Positions 59,322 through 64,000 of a DNA stretch of 64,000 bases are shown here, piece by piece. This DNA is from Kuschelorhynchus macadamiae (Eukaryota; Arthropoda; Insecta; Coleoptera; Curculionidae), in NCBI GenBank assembly GCA_030620095.1, contig JAUTXW010003840.1:186001-250000 (forward strand), written 5' to 3'. Below the pieces are notes generated by a model. It had not been told where the DNA came from and searched no databases. It saw only the letters and a program-made list of their open reading frames with translations. The position numbers and the translations under genes are program-made. Position 1 is the first letter of the stretch, and the number at the start of each line of letters is the position of its first letter.

Positions 59322-60632
59322 CGATGTTGTTTGTTTTCTCGGACAGCACGAATTGGGATTTAGAGGTCATGACGAAACAAATAGAGGAAATTTTCAAGAT
59401 TTACTTAGTTTAATGGCTAAATATGATGATTGCTTAAAAACTCATTAAGAGCAGTCTAGCGTTTTTTGCGGAACGTCGAATCGAATCCAGAATGATTTAA
59501 TTTAAGCTGTTGCAACCATTATTCTAAAAGGAATTAAGCAGGAGATTGGCGAGGCGCCGTTCATTGCTATTGTTCTGGACGAAACAACTGATATCACTAA
59601 TTTTAGCCAATTATCTATAGTATTACGCTACGTTAAAACAGACGGAAGTATTCAAGAGCGATTTTTAGGTTTTAAGAATGTGTCCGAAAATCGTACAGCC
59701 GATGCATTATATACTGTAGTTTATAACGTTACTAAAGAAATTAATGGAGAGAAAAAAATAGTTGCTCAAAGCTATGATGGAGCTGCAGTGATGGCAGGAC
59801 AATTAGGGTGTCTGCAAGCTAAAGTTCGAGAAACTTTCCCAAGTGCTGTGTTTGTCCTTTGTTTTGCTCATAAATTAAATTTAGTTTTATCCCAGTCCAT
59901 CAATCAGAGTGAGTGTAAAGTATTTTTCGTTACTTTAAGTGGCATAGCGGCTTTTTTTTCCAAGTCAACAAAACGTACACAAGCTTTGGACTCCATTGTC
60001 CACAAACGATTGCCCAAAGTAGCTCCTACTAGGTGGAACTATAATGGAAGACTTGTGTTAAGAGTATCTGAAAATCGTAAATCACTGATTGAACTATTTG
60101 AGAATATAATAGAAAATAATGAAACGTGGGACTCAGAAGCAATAAATAGTTCGAGGGGGTTTTTGGACTGTTTGAAACGAGATTTTAATTTAAATTATTT
60201 ATTGAGCAGATTTTCCATTCTCGGACAATGTTTTTAATATATTACAAACTAAAACAAATGAAATTGCTTTTTGCCTAAAAAAAGTGGATGATTTTAAGTC
60301 CATGTTAAACCAAAAAAGAGATTCCTTTGATCTATTTTGGGAGAAAACGATGACATTAAATGTAGAGCCACAAGCCAAGCGTCTTCGAACAGACAAGGTG
60401 GGAGATGTTCAAACATCATGCAGACGCCTCTTTTGTTAAATTATCGATCAAATTTAGCAACAAATAAACTATAGATTTAATGGTTTAAATAATTTTAAAT
60501 TCCTCGAGCTCTGCAATTTTGATGCCTTTAAAGGAAAAACTTTTCCAGAAGATGCGTTTAAATCTCTTCTTCTTCATTATGGTCAGTTCTTCGACCGAGT
60601 GTTACTGCGATCTGAACTAAAAGTAATTTACG
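59322..60632 (+). repeat. Internal duplication of the hAT gene, copy 2 (complete order A-B-C)
   Basis: Holds A (59322-59437), catalytic core B (about 59450-59940) and C (59941-60632), the order expected for the transposase. Identity to copy 1 is high over A and C, with differences such as ggtttctag present only in copy 1. Confidence 0.85.
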
Positions 60633-60989
60633 AAACTGATGACATTAGCGCAAAAAATAACGCTAAGGAACTGATGCAATTTTTCAAAAGACAAGAAAGA
60701 TGCCTACACCGAAGTGTCGAATTTGTGTGAAAAGACAATAAGAAGTTGAAGAAACAATTTTTCAACAAACGTATAAAAATGAGAAATTCAACGGGGCAGG
60801 AGAGACTTTCGCATACGTCGCTGTTGTCAATTGAAAATAAACTTCTCCAAAATATGTCGGAGCATCGACGTTTTTATGATGACGTCATTGACGAATTTGC
60901 AAAAAATGATCGAAGAATCGAATTACATTACAAATAGGTAAGTTTCTAAAAATTGCTTCCCATTCTTAAAATTTCACCGCACGCCCCTG

Positions 60990-61480
60990 CAATTTACCTC
61001 AAATTTTGCACAAAAATCGAGAAAATATTATTTAAAATTACAAAATTATAGTGGCGGATTCATGATTTGAAACTATTTTTTGCGTTCTTCGCCACAAACA
61101 TATCTTAAATAAAAAACAAGACAATTTACTGATAAGTTCAATAGGCAGGTATCCGAAAAACAACACTGAAAAATATGTGTTTCCTGGACATCTCTGGGGA
61201 AAGTCTACTCCCGTCTTCAGCAAATCTACAAATAAAAAACTGAAAGCAGAATATTTTTTATGTTTAGTAGATATCCGAAATATAATCAGAATAGCTAATT
61301 TTTAAAAAAATGTCAATTAATGTCAATTTAAAGGTGTCATTTTAATTGTGTCAGTAAGGTGAGAAAATATGTGTACATAGACTACATATAACAATGTTCA
61401 TTTTAGTTTACTATATTTTGAGATCTCCTTTTTTACTTGAATATTTGGCAAATTTAACCATGTGTTATTAAAATTAACGG
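60990..61480. other. Gene-free stretch right of the hAT element
   Basis: Begins with a monomer-repeat phrase (cctcaaattttgcacaaaa). It contains no recognised protein. It does not continue the block that ends on the other side of the hAT element. Confidence 0.35.
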
Positions 61481-62606
61481 AAAAAGATGCTACACAAATA
61501 TCTTATTTTAACAATATTAATGCACTTTCTTTTATTTTACGTTCTTTAGAACATGATTCTTTTGGCCTAGATGTTTCACACATGTAAAATTTATTACACT
61601 CACACGGAATTTTATAAATAACATTTTTTGTATTTTCTTGTGCATTGGTAGGTTTTGTTTTTGTAAGTTTGCTTCTAAGTTTATTTTGTTTCTTAAAGAT
61701 CGTTCTCACCTATTCGTTTTATTTTATCTGATAAGTTAGGTATGTAAGGTATAAAGAGGTTTGTAACTGGTCTATTTTGGATTTGTTTGATCTTTGGATT
61801 CTCAAATTCATAAAATTCAATGAAATCATTAAGATATAAATTTTTCTTCGTCGAAATTTTGATCTTTGCAAATTATTTTTGCACTATTATACAGACTTTT
61901 TACAACTCCCTTGTTGGTCAGTATCTTGTTCAATAGTAAATTTAATTGTCGGTTCTTTGGTGTTAATATTATTTAAAAAATGGTTTAAATGTTAATCGTC
62001 ATGTTCATAGATATAAAAAAATATTATTAATGTATCTCCGCCTAACAAGTGGCTTAGGATCGTCATTTTGAACACAATTTAACTCAAAGTTTTCCATGAA
62101 AATATTATTTAAAATTTTATTGGTAATATTCGTTTTTATATTGAATATGTGTGGTTTTTACACAAAAAATAAATAGTTCTAGAATAGTATTATTGTTTAA
62201 TGATGTACGCTCACTAAGATTGTTATCGTTCTCAAGTTTATTTCTTACTATGTTTAAAATTGTATCTACAGGTACATTTGTAAAAAGACTAACGACATCA
62301 AAACTTATCAGTGTTTTCTATATATTTATTTGAATTTTAGACAATTTTTCTAAGTGTTGTGAATTATTTATATATGAATCGGTGTTACCTCCTAGTGGTT
62401 TTAATGTGTATATTTGAAAGAACCCTAGCTAAATGGTGTGTCGGTGAATTTACGCTACTTATTATTGGTCTTAATGGTATGTTTGGTTTGAAAATTTTTG
62501 GTACTCCATAGAAATGTGGTGTGGTGTTAATTTAAAGCGTTCCATATCCATAAATTGCTTTTTATGTTTTTTAAGCATAGGGTATATTTGTCTTTCTATA
62601 TGTGGA
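61480..62606 (-). pseudogene. Penelope-like element: reverse transcriptase and GIY-YIG remnant
   Basis: On the minus strand, from 62606: HIERQIY, LTPHHFYGVPKIFKPNIPLR, SFDVVSLFTNVPVDTILNIV (first RT catalytic Asp). Then after stops come FMENFELNCVQNDDPKPLVR and a RRYINN block where the YxDD catalytic motif should be. Further on are NKGVVKSLYNSAKIICKDQN, a region rich in Phe-Ile-Glu, and KNVIYKIPCECNKFYMCETS at about 61630-61565, the start of the GIY-YIG endonuclease domain. The order RT then GIY-YIG is that of Penelope-like elements. Loss of the YxDD Asp residues, frame changes and stops show it is inactive. Confidence 0.85.
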
Positions 62607-62955
62607 AATGGTTAAAATATTGGTAGGAATTCAACGGAAGAAATTGGCACCCAATAATTTTTTTTAAAAAGACAGTATTGGTCCCTCTTCACTATTGCTA
62701 ATAAAAAGAAAGACTCATAACGAGATAGGTTCGGGTATAAAGGAAATTTATCGATTTTTTTAGTATAGAAATAGTTATTTTCTGTTGCCTGCAAAAAATT
62801 AGTTGCAAGGAAATATTTACTTTTTCCATGGGTAAAATCTCCCAAAAATTTAGTAGTTGCCATAGTAACTATATCATGAGAAGGCTTCCTTTAGTTAAAA
62901 ATGAAAGATGAAAAATTTTCTCTACAATAACTTGTACCTTCTTATATTGATATTC
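62192..62955 (-). repeat. Duplicated block, copy 2 (Penelope fragment plus monomer repeat)
   Basis: Counterpart of 56805-57608. The sequence continues beyond the end of the other copy into aatgtagtcgtataacaa, so this copy shows what an undisturbed right junction looks like. It overlaps the 5' part of the Penelope remnant. Confidence 0.8.
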
Positions 62956-63870
62956 AATGTAGTCGTATAACAAATCCGAGTAAATTTAAACAAATACATG
63001 CAATTTTCCTCAATCTTTTCGTTAATTTCCACCGACATTTAAAAACCGTGCAAACGTCGCCGTTATTTTTGACCGGTAGGGAAAGGGGTTGAGAGGACTA
63101 CGTGTTGACTGTCATTCAGCTTGAAACGTTAATTGGTCTTTAATCGTTCCCCGTCATGCGATGTCCGGAAATTTTCGAAGCTGTTTAAACGAAGAACAAG
63201 GTGAGTGTCAGGACTATCATGATGTTCTGATTGCGGCGTTGTTGTTGTTGTAAGTTCGTCTAGATAAGAAACAATTATTTTGGTGTTTCATTCACGAAGG
63301 TGCTTCGAGATTTGGATTTACGTGTGTGGGGCGCTTAAAGTTTCCGGTTTTACCTCTTTACATGCGATAACATACTTTACTAGAAAAAGGAAGGAAAAGA
63401 GCGGAATTTAAAATCGACTTTCAAAAACCGTAAATAATTTAAGAAATAATGGTTCTTTGCGTTAGATTGTGTCAAATTGGAATTACTTCAGGGATCTTTA
63501 CTCAACGAGTTGGTTTGGTGCAGTACAATTCTCTCATAAATTAACAGCTATTTACGAAACCCTAATTTTTAAACGTACACCACCTTTACCGGATCCAACC
63601 ACCATTGATTTTGAGGTGCTATTTTATGGCTTTGGCTTTAATAACAGTTTTTTTCATCGAACTTAATGCTAACGGGACAGATCCACACAAAGCAGTGTAG
63701 GTTTTGTTAAAATATTATTCCGCAATTTTCTTAATTATTATTAGGTTTGTTTAAAAAGACTTAAAAAAAATCGGTAATCTTCCTTTATCCGGATCTACCT
63801 TCGTTGTGATTTTTTTTCCATTTGTTAGGAATAGTGAGTGTGACCCAATGTTCAGTGTGTTCAATACGTA
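62956..63870. other. Gene-free stretch, partly less AT-rich
   Basis: No protein family is recognised. Positions about 63040-63350 are of mixed composition (tgaccggtagggaaaggg, cgttccccgtcatgcgatg) and unlike the repeats; unique host sequence is possible, function unknown. Confidence 0.35.
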
Positions 63871-63877
63871 GTTTTTG

Positions 63878-64000
63878 GTAACAGGAGGCTCAATATCAAC
63901 TAGACTTAAGGAACATGAACGATGTATTAAAAAGAAACAAATTGTTCAATCTGCTGTAGCTGAACACCAGCATAACATTGGCCATTTCATAAATGTGAAG
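63878..64000 (+). pseudogene. GIY-YIG endonuclease fragment, cut by the window edge
   Basis: The plus strand reads GGSISTRLKEHERCIKKKQI and SAVAEHQHNIGHFINVK, the conserved Arg-x-x-Glu-His and AxHx-H-N-GH region found in the endonuclease domain of Penelope-like elements. Upstream, the GIY-YIG motif itself and a reverse transcriptase are not readable, so this is a fragment. It faces opposite to the Penelope remnant at 61.5-62.6 kb and continues past 64000. Confidence 0.65.

Larger units (their letters stand above)
58020..60937 (+). pseudogene. hAT transposase (TTF-type zinc finger / DUF4371 / dimerisation domain), duplicated and broken
   Basis: The start at 58020 gives MEDNNTDVNMQIPSTSAVGN. 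A degraded TTF-type zinc-finger region runs to about 58330 (GRAKPPMKNL), then FSDLNNFYKAVKSHIMSKAH and DVVCFLGQHELRFRGHDETW. A copy lacking the catalytic core follows (AAFFSKSTKRTQALDSIVHK to SELKAIY at 59320), then a second start of the same region (59322). The core (59550-59940: IAIVLDETTDITNFSQLSIV, QSYDGAAVMAG, LCFAHKLNLVLSQS) comes next, then the second copy of the downstream part, and the dimerisation block MRNSTGQERLSHTSLLSIEN to 60937. DETTD carries the first catalytic Asp. Stops and frame changes lie throughout (about 58165, 58495, 59447, 60237, 60437). Confidence 0.88.
57609..60989 (+). mobile_element. hAT transposon, 3381 bp, internally rearranged
   Basis: The left end CAGGGGCGTGCAG and the right end (reverse complement CAGGGGCGTGCGG) are hAT-type termini. 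Close to the ends both sides carry an inverted ggaagca/tgcttcc block. The eight bases outside (tgatattc left, caatttac right) do not form a clear target duplication. The interior codes on the plus strand for a ZMYM1/ZBED5-like hAT transposase with an internal duplication. Confidence 0.82.

Overview
The window reads as AT-rich nuclear DNA of an insect, possibly a beetle. There is no operon structure and no ribosome binding sites. Short spliceosomal introns are visible inside transposase genes. I find no convincing host gene, tRNA, rRNA or CRISPR array. The recognisable content is almost entirely transposable elements at different stages of decay, separated by AT-rich DNA with no assignable function.

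Layout. 1-2.7 kb: no gene. 2.7-5.9 kb: a promoter-like TATA block, a 2-kb untranslated stretch and an unrecognised 356-codon ORF with 31-residue repeats; its 3' end runs into an antisense fragment of a non-LTR reverse transcriptase (5.77-6.25 kb). 6.3-15.8 kb: blocks of a dispersed repeat built from degenerate ~100-140 bp monomers in both orientations. One block is split by a 2.8-kb pogo-like element with TA target duplication (12.6-15.4 kb). 16.5-25 kb: a 1.1-kb foldback element, three MITE-like elements and a 1.2-kb Tc1/mariner element lying between two (TA)n tracts. 26.5-28.5 kb: further (TA)n tracts, a perfect hairpin and a decayed mariner. 29.28-31.77 kb: a nearly intact piggyBac with TTAA duplication and one frameshift. 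31.8-38 kb: a deleted mariner relative, then a mariner pseudogene interrupted by a second mariner with ~500-bp inverted repeats and an uninterrupted spliced 356-residue transposase. 38.3-43.6 kb: a non-LTR RNase H remnant, a Crypton-type tyrosine recombinase remnant and a mariner end. 44-48 kb: monomer repeats hosting an RT fragment, a 1.7-kb mariner with ~205-bp inverted repeats and a 780-bp foldback element. 49.8-51.5 kb: a broken gene of an unnamed transposase-like insect repeat family. 52-55.4 kb: an RT remnant and another mariner. 56.8-63 kb: two copies of a ~0.8-kb block made of Penelope and monomer-repeat sequence, flanking a 3.4-kb hAT element with an internal duplication. 63.88-64 kb: a GIY-YIG endonuclease fragment running off the edge.

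The strongest theme is a Tc1/mariner group with DD41D spacing of the catalytic residues (countable in three copies). At least nine copies or fragments occur, including one inserted into another. The best-preserved copy (35.5-37.9 kb) has an intact reading frame, a clean 60-bp intron and long inverted repeats, but Glu replaces the first catalytic Asp. The elements do not work as a pathway; their relations are nesting, duplication and shared termini.
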